From assembly GCA_019671005.1 (NCBI GenBank), contig CM033719.1, forward strand, positions 26,958,750 through 27,022,749: a DNA stretch of 64,000 bases. The letters run 5' to 3'. Each line of letters begins with the position of its first letter. Position 1 is the first letter of the stretch. Below the pieces are notes generated by a model, which saw nothing but the letters and a program-made list of their open reading frames with translations, made no database searches and had not been told where the DNA came from. This stretch comes from Hibiscus mutabilis (taxonomy: Eukaryota; Streptophyta; Magnoliopsida; Malvales; Malvaceae). Of this stretch, positions 21,159 to 32,479 are shown in pieces. A program made the translations under genes and the position numbers.

Positions 21159-22687
21159 GACAATTTGGGAAAGCACCATCTTATGTCACTAGAATGTACT
21201 AACCAGGTAGCAAAAATATGTACTGTCTCTCTCTCCCCCTCTCTCTTTTGTGATATCTTACAATTTATGATGGCTTACAGTTTCAGAATAGGATACCTTT
21301 GCCTGTAAAGATCAGTGGGGTGTGGCTTCCCAGCAATGAAAATCAACATATGTTAATGCATAATGAATCAAACTTTCTATCTCATCGGTAAGATATATAT
21401 TTCAAATACGATTCCTATTTGTTAATGCACAATAAACAAGTTTCTAATTGAACTGTGGAGACATGGTTGTTTTTAGCTTCAATGTTCTATTCATAAGTAG
21501 CATATAAATGCGTTATAATTTTTTTGGTTTTCCTTAATACCATTGGCTGACTAGTTTGTTTTGCTCCAGAGATGCAGAGTGCTCTACAGATTGCTCCCTT
21601 ACTGGTTATTCTGGTTTCTTTGGCCCCAGTAAACAAACAGAGATTAGCGGTTCGGGACAAGTTGATAATGCCTTACAGGAACGTAATGGCCTGAATGAGT
21701 TGGTGAATGATGCTTGCTTAAATTTAGAAACCAGTGAGCAATATTTCTACCAGCAGTACAGTGCTTCAAATTTCCAAGATGATGAGAAGTTGAAGACTGA
21801 TATGGAGGTGAACCTACAAGGAAATCCTGCGGTTAACCAAGTTATTAGCAACTTCGAAATCTCTAGACCTATGTATAACAATGGTCACCAAGCTTGGGTA
21901 TCTTCTTCTGGCCCTTGTGGCATTGCATTGTTTGATGGGAATTATCAGGTGAGGAGTTGTTTTGTTCTGTCCTTCATTCAAGGATATATGCTCATGGAAT
22001 TTTTTATTTTATGCATGTAGTAGTGACGCCTGTTACACGGATTCGGGCGTGAATGTTGGATATGGTATGTGTCTGACACGTGTATGTTTGATTTTATTCC
22101 CCATGTTGAATCCATTTAGGTTCTCCTGTCGCATGTGTTGAACCTTGCCGTATGATATTCACATTTTGATTATCTTTCAATAAAATTATCATACTCATGT
22201 CATGACAGCAAAGATAAATAAATGGCTGGAGTAAATTCTGTTCATATGATGCTTCTATGGCATCGAATAGCACATGCTCGACTTGTTTTATTTTTGTTTT
22301 CACAAATTCTACTTTTAGTTAAATGTGTCTAAGAATTGAATCTGCCGGCAAAGTTTTTGATTGCGATCATTTTTAAATCGCAGCAAACTAATTAGACTTT
22401 CATGAATCAGACACCTTTATCCGGCCAATGTCATGCATCAGAATCCGACTATTCCATGGATCGTGATCGTTTCTTGTGATAGAATAGGTGAAACATGTGG
22501 CACACGAATCCCTGCGCAAGAGGTGGACTGTCATCCCGGACATGTTTCTTGTACATTTAGTGTAACTTTGTAACTCATACATGATTAAAACCTTTGTATA
22601 CCGACTCTCTTTTCTTTTTAGCAGTCTAAACACATTTTTCATAGGGGTTTTGAGAATACTTCTCAGTTCCTCAAGATGTATAGATAA
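21159..22687 (+). CDS. Unidentified plant gene, last four exons
   Basis: Four exons join in one frame: 21159-21206, 21281-21387, 21570-21948 and 22622-22687 (stop TAA 22685-22687), giving 200 codons. All junctions are GT-AG and phases agree (0, 2, 0). The protein is hydrophilic and Ser/Asn/Gln-rich: the second exon opens FQNRIPLPVKISGVWLPSN, the third contains GYSGFFGPSKQTEISG and ends PCGIALFDGNYQ, and the tail is HRGFENTSQFLKMYR. There is no membrane segment or domain I recognise; it could be the disordered C-terminus of a nuclear protein, which is a guess. Introns are 74, 182 and 673 bp. The last acceptor is TTTTTAGCAG, a tandem site that would add or drop one Gln. Upstream exons are not visible: a TTTGCAG acceptor precedes 21159, so the 5' part is either beyond the transposons or lost. 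It converges with Lhca4, 259 bp away. Confidence 0.65.
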
Positions 22688-22946
22688 GAAAACACGATTT
22701 TTTTACTGTACTTAGTTTTCTGAGATGCCTAATTTGTTGTTTGTATTAAATATGCAGTGTAAATTAATACAAGTAATAATAACAATATATAGAGTTATAT
22801 ATAGGTGCGGTCTGAAGTTCCACTGTACAATAAAAGTTCCTTGTTTTACATTTAATATGCCTTCAATTTCACTCAAAAAGCATTCACTTCAAAGTTATGC
22901 AGAACAAAGGAACATTGATCTACAAGTCCAACTTCAAATCCATTTC

Positions 22947-23888
22947 TTAGTAACCCCTGATTGTGTTGATGATGGTGTTGTGCCATGGATCTGAGAGATG
23001 CTGCAACAGGTTCTCAAATGGCCCTTTCCCGGTCACATTGTGCTGAATTATGAACCCCAAGAATGCCAACATTGCCAATCTCCCTGCACAGATTCAATCA
23101 ACACAAAATAAATCAGATCCTTGGCAGGTATGTGTATGTATGCATCTATGTGTATATGTATGTATACCATTGGCAAGCTCCTTTTCTTTGGCTTCAAGTG
23201 TAGGGGCAAAGTTGAGGGGGTTGAAGATGCCACCCGGGTAGCCACACTCGTTGGGGGGCAAGCTGTATTGCTTGAAGATAGGGTCCTGGTTCACACAACC
23301 AGGGTTCTTGATGTCTTGCCACCTTCTGATCTCAACGTAGTGGAACAGTATGAACTCGATAACGAAGAGGGTCGACGACGACGCAAAGTATTCGGCTTTC
23401 CCGGCATCGTACCACTGAGGAGCATTGATTATCCCAATCTTGGTGAAAACTTCAGGCAAAAGCATCCCTGCTACACCCAACATAGCCCAACGCTCGTTTA
23501 CAAGCTCGGCTTGCACATACCATCTCAAGTTCTCAGGGTCCTCGGCCAATCCAAGAGGATCAAACCCATTATCACCTGGAAGACTGCACAATTCTTTACA
23601 GCTTTAGTACATAGATCATATATAACAATTCAGGTCGCCTTTAAAAGGCGATATCTATGGAGTTTCGGTTCGAAATCCGTACCTGCCAATGAGGTAAGCT
23701 GGTGAAGGAAGACCAGGCAACCACTCCCCTTTCTTGGCTTCAACTTTGAATGAGCTAGTTGATTTAGAAACCATTGGTTTAAACGAAACTTCTCGGTTTA
23801 ACTTACCGGAAGAACCGGTAAGGAAGCGTGTTTTTGATGTGCATGGCCGGAAAATGGCGGCGGAGGCTTGCGTTGTGACGGTGGCCAT
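22947..23888 (-). CDS. LHCA4: Photosystem I antenna protein Lhca4, three exons
   Basis: Exons 23683-23888, 23168-23583 and 22947-23083 (minus) join to 252 codons plus TAA, the usual Lhca4 length, with GT-AG introns. The product is imported into the chloroplast and binds chlorophyll at the photosystem I rim, pairing with Lhca1. Residues 1 to about 50 are a Ser/Thr-rich transit peptide starting [15 protein letters not shown]. The first helix has E95-x-x-N98-x-R100, the middle helix [11 protein letters not shown] (149-159), and the third E204-x-x-N207-x-R209. Asn98 at the chlorophyll 603 ligand position is the residue that gives Lhca4 its far-red-absorbing chlorophylls. Residue 99 is Glu (VNERWAML) where family members usually have Gly, and 65-67 read YLI rather than YLD; both are odd but the frame is intact. 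The start is the only ATG giving a transit peptide. Confidence 0.95.
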
Positions 23889-24036
23889 GATTTTTTTAAA
23901 TGTGGATGTTTTTAGTGCATGGCTTAAGCTTTGTATTTCAACTTCATGGGGATTCTTGTGGTTGTCATTAGACGGTGGATGCTGGCGGTTGGTTTGTTTG
24001 ATATTGTTGATCCAACGGTTGAAGTGAATTTAAGGC

Positions 24037-24051
24037 CTTATCACGTTATCC
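24037..24051 (-). promoter_or_regulatory. I-box / ACGT element upstream of Lhca4
   Basis: On the minus strand GGATAACGTGATAAG combines GATAAG (I-box) and GGATAA around an ACGTG core, about 150-165 bp before the Lhca4 ATG. I-boxes next to ACGT motifs are typical of light-regulated photosynthesis genes. I see no clear TATA box between it and the ATG. The function is inferred from motif and position only. Confidence 0.45.
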
Positions 24052-24059
24052 AGATGCCA

Positions 24060-24926
24060 TATCTACAAATCTCTTTCTTCCTTCTTGTTGGTTAAGAAAT
24101 GATCATGTGTGACCCCATTCTGGGTTCAGATGGCAAGATTTTTTCTGCCACGTTGGATACCTTTCATCCAATAGTCGCTTATTACATCTTAGACAAGATT
24201 TTAGTACTCCAGAATATTCAGATTGCACAAATTTAAAATAGTTATGGATTGCATAGATTTAGATTTTTATGGATTAGAATTTTAATAATATTCAGATTTA
24301 AGCTTTCTAATTATCATTGGTGTTAGATTAGGAGTATATGGGGATATTAGCAGTTGAATAATCATTATATGAATTTGTTTTATTTCTGTAGTCTGCAATT
24401 TAAAAGCAGACTATGATACTACTACTTGCAATTGAAATAGAATGCCCAACCCAACAATCTCTGCAATCAATATTAAATGACGAGTTTTAAAAAGATTTGA
24501 ACTCGAAACATCAATATTGATGTAGCATGCTTCAAAGTATCATATTTTCATTCTCATGTCCGAATCCGAATAAAATAAACTCTGTATCATGTCATTATTC
24601 CCGCATAATCCATAGATTATAAATCTTTTGAATCCACAACTAAACATAGATCAAACAGAGGCAGAAATGGAAATGATTGTGTAAGATTCACTTATCTGCT
24701 GCTATTGTCCAATTGTTCATTTTCATCTGAGAACATTTTTTTTCACTGCAATCCCAGTTTAAAGGCAATGGATTTTTTTTATTAAACTGATGCCAAGATT
24801 GGGTTGTCAACCTCATGAATCATTATAAATACAACAAAAAGTTAAGCAGGCCGCGAAATGCTTCCCTCTGTTAAACCACAATTGCGGAGCCGGAGCGGTA
24901 ACACTGATTCCCCAAGAAAGCCCAAG
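24060..24926. other. Intergenic region between Lhca4 and the lipoate-ligase-like gene
   Basis: AT-rich with no coding frame I can support. Upstream Lhca4 promoter sequence probably extends into its first few hundred bases. 24240-24310 has imperfect repeats of ATTCAGATT / ATAGATTTAGAT. The two genes are tandem on the minus strand. Confidence 0.4.
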
Positions 24927-25126
24927 TTATTGCCCTGCAACAGCTGCTGCTTCCAGTTCTTCATTTGTCAGGAACCTGATTGAGGGATGGAATTCTGTTT
25001 CAGAGCAAGTCTCAATCGCTTGACTCGAGAAATCTCAACGAAAACTGGGTTCCAGCCACCTCCACAGTTTTATCAATGAAAGCTGATCTCGGCATGTCGG
25101 CATATGAAGTCCAAATGGCCCCTTGC

Positions 25127-26247
25127 CTAAAGACAAAACAGATGGCATGATCATTAGTAAAACATACATAATGGCAGACTCAGACATACTTGTCTATTGT
25201 TTGCTATCAAATGTAATGAAAAAGATCCAAATCCAATCAAAGTTGAGATATTGTGGGAGAGTAGGGAGAAAAGGTAGGAAATAAGACGGTTTTTAACAAT
25301 CTAACTATGAATCAATAGTGAAAGTAGGAGAAAACTCACCGAGTTGGATATGAGTTCAATCCATTTAAAAGTCTTTAGAAAGGAGATTGAGTTTTGATAG
25401 GACACTTACTCAGCCAATCCGTAATGATAACAAATGCAATATTCATATTGAAACATACAGCAAAGCATCAAGCATATGGGAAATTAATACAAGCAAAAGA
25501 AAAAAAATATTAATATATAAAAGCAGTGGTAAGCTATCATCATTCGATTATTTAAGCTACTCGGACTTGGGTGTGAGTGTCAATACATGCATGTGTCCAC
25601 ACAGGTATTTCTAAGTTCTTACAATTATTTGTAGGGTCTTTAGAGGATCATATTCTCAAACTCATGTTTGGAAATATGTTAGGCATTGGCGTCGAATACG
25701 AGTACACAAAAAAAATGAAGAGTCACAGTAACCAAGAAGATCTTGTGTTGCTCGAAAAAAGAAAGAACATCTTGTGCGGGAAAAAGAGATGTTTGTATAA
25801 GGAGCCCTATTTCAACAGTCCCATTAGGATAGAGGCATAAACGCCTGCAATCCATGAAGAACAAACTCTTCTGTTCGAAGAGTGTCCAACTGCCGCACAC
25901 ATGCCTGACACAGACACGGCTCAGACATGGCAAAATACACACCAAATGGGATTTTAATTGATAAGTATTAGTTTTACATTTTTATCCAATGCTATTCTAT
26001 TAAAAAAATTATTGAGGTATCCTGTTGTATCTGTGACCAATTTTTTTCTTTCAAAAATTTACATATCACCCCGTCCTTGTCATGTCGTAACTGTATTACG
26101 TTACCCGTCAACTATCAATGCTTCCTAGGCTGGAATAAGCCTAGGTAGCAAGGAAAATATTGTGAACCGTTTTTTCAGACAAAGCTTGTATAGATAAAGT
26201 ACATAAACAACCAAGAAAAAAAAGAAGTTGAAGAACTGACAGCTTAC
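25127..26247 (-). other. Third intron of the lipoate-ligase-like gene
   Basis: Bounded by GTAAGCT (26247 down) and TTTAG (25127 up). No exon recognised inside. 25886-25930 carries GTGTCCAACTGCCGCACACA ... GACACGGCTC, a phrase of the dispersed GACACGTGT-type repeat also seen at 22025-22085. Confidence 0.45.
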
Positions 26248-26396
26248 CGGTCGATATGCAGGAGCTCGTTTTGGAAGCTTTAGGTAAGCCATGTTCTGGA
26301 CATCAAAATCCCATAAAAATGATGTGTGGCTGATCCACTTATTCTTGGTAATGGATTGAGCATTTCCACCAAACTTGTGGTTACCGAATACATAAT

Positions 26397-27298
26397 CTAA
26401 AACAAGATATCCCACCGTTTACCATTGCAGAATAGAATCTTCCTCAAAAAATAAAAATGTTGTTTCAGTGATACAAGTCCATGAGCAGTCATAAAACAAG
26501 AGTGAGATACATATGCAGAATTGATTCTGTATTTCGGGGTGAGTAGTTCATATTCCACAACGGAACAATGCCATAATGTGCGCTATGGTAGAACTAGACG
26601 CCGTCATTCTACCCTTCTAAGTTCTAAGTGGTTGAGAATTTAGCTCAGCTTTTCGAAAGCCCTTCTTTCTCTTTCAAAGATGAAATGCAGCAGTTTATAG
26701 GATGTTCAACAAAAAAGCACTTCTCTCATTTTCTAATGTATTTCAAAGGAAGAAATTGAAGAAGGTACGGGAACTTCTGCATGCAAAGAAAATGCTACCG
26801 AGCATGCCATTTACGAACATACCAAATGCAAGGGTATCCAACTCATACTGATTTTAACAACGGGGGACTTACGCATTTTATAGCTGTTTACGCAGCAAGA
26901 GTAAGAGGTAAAAGACGGCAAAAGACGCATTCAACACAATTCACTCATTCATCTTCACCGGTTCACCCAGTGACGCATTCCTTAACTGGGAGTGCCAAGA
27001 TTAATACACGAAAAGAGACATTTCTGATCTTTGGTTTAAGTAGCAGGGATATACTCTCCATTGCAAGGTTACACGCGTATAAATTCTAAAGTGATCTTTG
27101 GTTATCATCGTTGGATGATATAGACAAACTGAGATGCATGTACGAGAACTAGAATTTTGCTTCCAGGTTACATTGACTATGTCATCTTAAACTATTGAAT
27201 CTCGCAAAGAACATTTTTATCAAAGGCTTTAAGCATATATACATCCATGGAAGTTGAATATAGAGCAATTTATGTAATCAAGCGATCATGTCAATTAC
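26397..27298 (-). other. Second intron of the lipoate-ligase-like gene
   Basis: Bounded by GTAATTG (27298 down) and TTTTAG (26397 up). I see no exon or repeat of note inside; short open frames on the plus strand are chance. Confidence 0.45.
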
Positions 27299-28200
27299 CA
27301 TTTTCACGAAGACGGAAATCACCAATTCCTAGAAAGACTTTGCTGTAGAAAGTGCTGCTCCAAGACATGATCGGTCGAGGATATGGCTGTAAGTCGGGAA
27401 CAGCTTCTTTGTTGCATATGAAAGTGACAAATATTGTCTCATGGTCAACAATAACAGTACCTCCCCTGTAAACCGTCTTATGACAGGAACCTGATCGCGC
27501 AACACGGATTCAATTTCAAGAAGTTCAGCAGGTTTCCTATGCAGAATGTTTATGTAGCTTTATGAGTCACATATGTCAAATACAAGCAGAAGACATCATA
27601 ACCCAATAGAGTGTGTAAGGTAGAAAACTTTGAGAAGCCATATATACATTAGCCAATATATACTCTTCTAGAACCTAACAAATTAAAAGAGAAGGGATGA
27701 TTGGATAAAAATTAAAGTTAATGGCCATCCAAGTGCCATTAACTCGATTGAACTTCGAGAACAGCTAGGTCCGAATGTTCCTACTTCGAGTCATACTCGG
27801 CTACTCCCTTTTATTATTGTGTGCTCAAAGCTGGAAAGCTAGCTTTACCAGTAACATCTACCATAAGTTGAGCTAATGATTAATGGTGGTTCAAAAAACT
27901 ACAGCCCTAAGCTGAATCAAGTTTAACATATTAAAGGGCACAAATTCGATAAGAAACAAAGGCGAATGAAGCTTAACCAAAAGATGAACACAAAATAATG
28001 AAAGATCTTGCCCTGAAACACCCATTACAATGGTGGGATCATTAGTTCCATCATTGATTATGCACCAATTCTCTGATGAAGTTCGAAGAAGTTGTCCCTC
28101 AATGTGTAGTTGCTGCAAAATGGGCAAGCCTTTGAATCTCATAAGATTCATCATGGGAAGGCCAATGTTTCTGGTCTGAGGGATAAGCATTTTTAGAGCC

Positions 28201-28770
28201 GGAACTAGAACTCCTGCAAGAAACAGAATTCCCATGATTCCATGTTTTCCCCCAATATGATAAACAGTGTGTTCTAAGTCTATGTTGCCGTCTTTTTTGG
28301 TTCTTTCTCTCTTCAAATATTAAAGAACAAAAGTGGGGAACTTTACATGAATGAGAAAATAGGATTCATTGTTGCTAATAAAAAAAATAAACTTCACAAA
28401 AAAATTGGGTCAGAATTATCTTTGTTAATCAGTGAATGAGAATAACAAGAACATTTGCAAAATAATAAGGAAAAAAATATGTAGAAAGAAGTTTGTTTTC
28501 TTATAAAAAATGGATCTTGAACTTTGAAGAATTTACCTTTCAAATTTCAGGAAAGGGGCTTTCGCTGATACGGCAGCTTAAGGTTTGAAGCAAAAGGAGT
28601 AATCTTCGGCCCTGTTTGGTTGCTGGGAAATGCTAGTAAAATAAAAGGATTAATAGCAGCTGGCATCCCTAGTCATGAGAAATTTAAATTATCCTTCCAT
28701 TTTTTTGTTTAACTACTCGTTTTCGACCTATTGATCGATTAATTTAGATCGAATCTTGTATAAACCCATT
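28201..28770. other. 5' flank of the lipoate-ligase-like gene
   Basis: Probable 5' UTR and promoter of the minus-strand gene. GGCCCTGTTTGGTTGCTGGG at 28610 resembles a MITE terminus like those of the 3048-3671 family, but I find no partner end. Confidence 0.3.
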
Positions 28771-30451
28771 ATAATGACCCAAATTTCAAAATATGTGAGT
28801 GGGTTTAACCCGAGCCGTGAGCTTAGTGTTGCGGGTCGAGAGTTTGGCCCTTAGTGGGGGCTCAAGGATGTCTTAGTGGGCTTTTCTTTATGTTGTTGGG
28901 CTTGTAGGTGTGGGTTAGAAAGATGATAAGAATGTAAAAAGGGTAAATTATCCATTTTAAAGAGGTAGAGAGGGTGCGTTTTTAATGGTTTGCAGATTGT
29001 AAGAAGGTGATCTCGCCTTTGTCCCCTTCATCCTCTCCATCACTTTCTCCTATTCATTTCCTTAAGAGCTTAAAGACAAAGATCAAATCTTTGTTATTTG
29101 AGTGGAAATCCTGAAATCTGGTTTGACAAATTGTTAGCAGCGTCAAAGGATCTACCATTTAAGGTAAAGATGGTTAGAAATAGTGGTGAATAGAGGAAAT
29201 GGGTTCTTGGTGGGGTTGGAGATGATGAACACGAGTGGAAGATTTAACCACGTTTTTGTTGTTAGAATCTTCCTTAGCCATCTTTATTTCCTTTTAGCAA
29301 TGTTGTAACTCGTTTTACAACATTTGGTTGCAGTTAAGGAGGTTGGAGAGCTCTCTAAAGATCAAGGAAAAAGAAAGGCTTGAGGGCCTAAAGCAAAGGG
29401 ATTTCCTTGTCAGTTGTTGGAAGAAGGTTAGTACACTTTCAACTCCCTTTGTTTCATGCACATCCTAAGGATGATGCTTTGTATGCTTGTTTTGATGATT
29501 TGGGTGTTTGAATGCTTGAATGAGGTCATTAATGATTAATGGCAAAACCCGAATTTCATGTTAATAAATTGTGAAAATGGTAGTAAACCACCGTACTAAC
29601 TTTCATAAGAGGTAGGTTTGAGGGTTAAGGGTTGTGTTTTGGGGGCTTGGGGAGTGATTTCCCGAGCCTAGAAACCCATTTATGAGTTTCGATATCGGTA
29701 CGAGGGGAGGCGGTACCGATACCCTAGTGTTCTGGGTTTAAGAACAATATTTCATTGCTATGAACAATGAAGGAGGTAACGGTACGGTGTTCAACCTAAA
29801 TCGATATGCCATGCAACCTGGTATCGGTATGGGTCGACCCGTATCGGTACGCTATAGCTTGGAGAAATTCTAGTGAGCTTAAATTGTATCAGTACGCATA
29901 AGTATCGGTACCCAAAGGGTACCCATATAGGTACCTAAGGGCCTGTACCTGTACCCACTGCGCAATCTGCCCAAAAATGTTGACTTTCGCCTAGAAGGAT
30001 GGAAAATTATATTGTTTGATCCACTAGACCCCTAATGGCCTGAAATAAGTTGTCAAACTAAGAAACTGAGAAATCCCCTTCTACTCAAGCATAAAACTTA
30101 AGAACTTGGTAAAAGTCTTGAATGACTTATGTGTTGACAGTAACAATAAGATGGTACTGTTAGATGATGAAGTGATGTGTCATGTGGGCACTTGATTGAT
30201 AGAATTCGGATACCCAAGACGTGTTGCAACACCATGGTCAGAGAAATGTCGAATGGAGGTTACCGATGCTACGTGACTCGGGCCTCATTCGAAGGTACTT
30301 GAGGGGGATTTCTAAGTATAGGTGTATGTTCTGATGCTAGGAGACTCGTCCTCACCCAAGGTGTATGTTCTAATAAATTGAATTGATTTCTAAGTATAGG
30401 TGTATGTTCTAATAAATTGAATTGATTTCGAAAAAATGAGTTAAAATGACT
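28771..30451 (+). mobile_element. LTR-like Gypsy debris, non-coding
   Basis: ATAATGACCCAAATTTC near 28770 resembles the start of Gypsy LTRs. The 30130-30350 segment (GTTGCAACACCATGGTCAGAG, GATGCTACGTGACTCGG) is in the style of Del-type LTRs. No open frames, primer site or paired LTR is seen. 30360-30430 has a direct duplication of GGTGTATGTTCTAATAAATT. Confidence 0.35.
29690..29955. repeat. Cluster of TATCGGTACC-type palindromic motifs
   Basis: At least ten variants of TATCGGTAC / GGTACCGATACC / GGGTACCCATATAGGTACC occur in 265 bp, in both orientations because the core is nearly self-complementary. They lie within the LTR-like debris. Confidence 0.6.
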
Positions 30452-30461
30452 ATCAATTAAA

Positions 30462-30978
30462 GAATAATATACATTTTAGATCAATAAACTTAACTTCCAC
30501 TTTCATTTACACCACAAAACTTTAATTTAATCAAATTGCATCATTCAACTTTTATCATTTATAAATGAAGTCACTTATATTGACAACGTTAAATAATTCT
30601 AATGTAAAAAACTAAAATTGACACTTTTATTTAACATATCATCATTAAATGTTGTTTAATTGATAATTTTAATATTTTTCTATAAGAATTCTCTGAACGT
30701 TTCATCTAAATAAATTCAAAGAAAAATATCTAAATTTCTTAGAAATTCTAACAAAAAAATTAAATTTCAATTAAATATTCTTTATTGGTGATATATGAAA
30801 AATATGTTAAATAAAAATGCCAATTTTAATTTTTTACATTAGAATTATTTAGTGTTGTCAATATAAGTGTCTTAGTTTATAAATAATAAAAGCTGGATGA
30901 TGTAATTTGATTAAATTAAAGGTTTGTGATGTAAATGAAAGTGGATGTTAAGTTGGTGGTCTAAAATGTAAATTACCC
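30462..30978. mobile_element. MULE-type foldback MITE, 517 bp
   Basis: Two arms of about 185 bp are inverted copies (ACATTTTAGATCAATAAAC against, on the other strand, ACATTTTAGACCACCAAC) around a ~145-bp AT-rich centre. The tips GAATAATATACATTTTAG and GGGTAATTTACATTTTAG pair. The 10-bp flanks ATCAATTAAA (30452-30461) and ATTAATTAAA (30979-30988) differ at one base, fitting the 9-10-bp duplication of Mutator-like elements. Confidence 0.8.
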
Positions 30979-31084
30979 ATTAATTAAATGTTATGGGTAT
31001 TTTTCGACATTATGCCTCTCTCTATATAGAATTATTATGCGATACACTAGCGGTGAAAAACAAACTTTCCATCGGCGGGGTTAT

Positions 31085-31430
31085 TAGGGGTTTAGAGATT
31101 ATAGGTTTAAGCAATAGGTATTAGAATCTAGGGTTCATATTTAGAAGGTAGGATTTAGGGTTTAGATTAGAGTTTTAGTGTTTTAGAGTTAGAAATTTAA
31201 ATTTTAGATTTTGGATTGAAAATAGACATGCTTGTGTAATTTTTTTTACAATGATATCCAATATTGGTTATATTTTGATACACATTACACAACACTTCTA
31301 TAAATTTTAAAACCTAAATCACAAACCGTATCATCCTAAAACTTAGACCTTAAACCCTAAATTCTAAATTCTAACCATAAACCTTAAATTCTACACCTTA
31401 CATACTAAAACTCTAAACCCTAAAGTTGGA
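31085..31430. repeat. Degenerate telomere-like repeats, inverted
   Basis: 31085-31205 is rich in GGTTTAG / AGGGTTTAGA, and 31305-31430 in CCTAAAT / AAACCCTAAA, on the opposite strand. Units vary around TTTAGGG. A ~100-bp AT-rich centre separates the arms. Confidence 0.55.
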
Positions 31431-31480
31431 AGGCTTGTACAAGTTTGTGTATCAAAGTATTTTCATTCACCCATATATAT

Positions 31481-32015
31481 GACCATGTTTGGTAAACAAC
31501 ATTTTGAGCCAAAATTAGAGGTTTGAGCTAAAATTAGAGGTTTGATCGGTCAAATCCGCTAATGTATATGTTTTGTGATTAGCGAATTGGAATAGTAGAT
31601 TGCAGTGAAACCTCTAATTTTGAAAAAGTTGCTAATATGAGCTTTTTGAAATTATAGGTTTTGACATTAGAGTTATAAAGACTTTTTTACCCTTAACAAT
31701 TATAAAAAAAATCTCCAAATAACCTAAATTTAATATTTTCTATTTTAATTTTTCACCCTCATATATTTACATTGTGACATTTGTAAAGTAATCTTTTTTA
31801 TTTTTTATTTTTATTTTCAAACATTTATATTTGTATTTAAATTTAATAATTAATTAAATTGTATTAAAAATAATTATATAAATAATAAATTAATATATAG
31901 ATCCTTCAAATATGCCTAATAATGTTATATTAAAAAATATTTTTCATAATCTAACTAATATTAATAGATACAAAATATTGATAACTAATAAACTATTCAA
32001 ACAAGTATTGAATAT
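31481..32015 (+). mobile_element. MITE copy 2, left part
   Basis: Starts GACCATGTTTGGTAA and follows the reverse complement of the 3048-3671 MITE (AATTAGAGGTTTGA, AAATCTCCAAATAACC, AACAATTATAAAA). It is interrupted at ATTGAATAT by the hAT element and continues at 35338. Confidence 0.75.
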
Positions 32016-32479
32016 TAGGGATGTAAAAATAGGTAATCGAATGGGTTTCAGGTCAGGTCCTGTCAGGTCAGGTCAAATCAGATATAGGTCATTTCAAGTA
32101 GATTTAATGTTTCAACTCGATTCGGGCTGGGTCAAGTCAATTTTAGGTCGGGTTTATTTCAGGGCATGTTCATTTCAGGCCGGGTTCATTTCGGGCCGGG
32201 TTCATTTCGGGTCGGGTTCATTTCAGGTCGGGTCAAAACGGTTCGGGTCCGAATCAATTAATTGACGGGTTAATTTGGGCTCGGGTTCATTTTAGGTCGG
32301 GTTCATTTCAGGTTGAGTTTATTTCAAGTCGGGTTCACTTCAGGCCGGGTTAATTCGGGTTTCGAATTCGTATTAAGTTTGAGTTTGGTACAAATTATCG
32401 ATATATTTTGGGTAGGGTCATTTCAAGTGAATTATTTAACGTCTTTCACAAACACGAATCACATTAAAAATAAATATTA

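Larger units (their letters stand above)
24927..28200 (-). pseudogene. Lipoate-protein ligase A-like gene with three frame breaks
   Basis: Four minus-strand exons: 28200-28012, 27536-27299, 26396-26248, 25126-24927. They read MMNLMRFKGLPILQQLHIE, SSENWCIINDGTNDPTIVMG, then KPAELLEIESVLRD and VPVIRRFTG, then DYVFGNHKFGGNAQSITKNK, HTSFLWDF and YLKLPKRAP, then ARGHLDFICR. This is the BPL/LPL catalytic family that attaches lipoate to mitochondrial enzyme subunits in plants. In exon 2 the RRFTGGGTV motif lacks one G (ACAGGGGAGGT, 27450-27460), and the exon is 238 nt where 239 keeps frame. In exon 4 the frame is lost after FICR and returns as MPRSAFIDKTVEV in another frame, then shifts again before ETCSETEFHPSIRF and the stop at 24927. 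The first intron has a GC donor (AGG|GCAAGA). Start Met at 28198-28200 is my choice by homology; an upstream exon is possible. Pseudogene, or poor assembly. Confidence 0.8.

Noticed and set aside
23121..23705. 194-codon frame on the plus strand
   Set aside because: Antisense shadow of Lhca4 exon 2 and its introns; the minus-strand gene has full family identity and correct splice sites.
22947..23888. Lhca4 as a retrocopy or organellar insertion
   Set aside because: Two canonical introns with matching phases are present, and the first exon encodes a transit peptide.
25577..25945. Lys-rich plus-strand frame and its minus-strand partner
   Set aside because: They lie within the third intron of the lipoate-ligase-like gene and show no domain.
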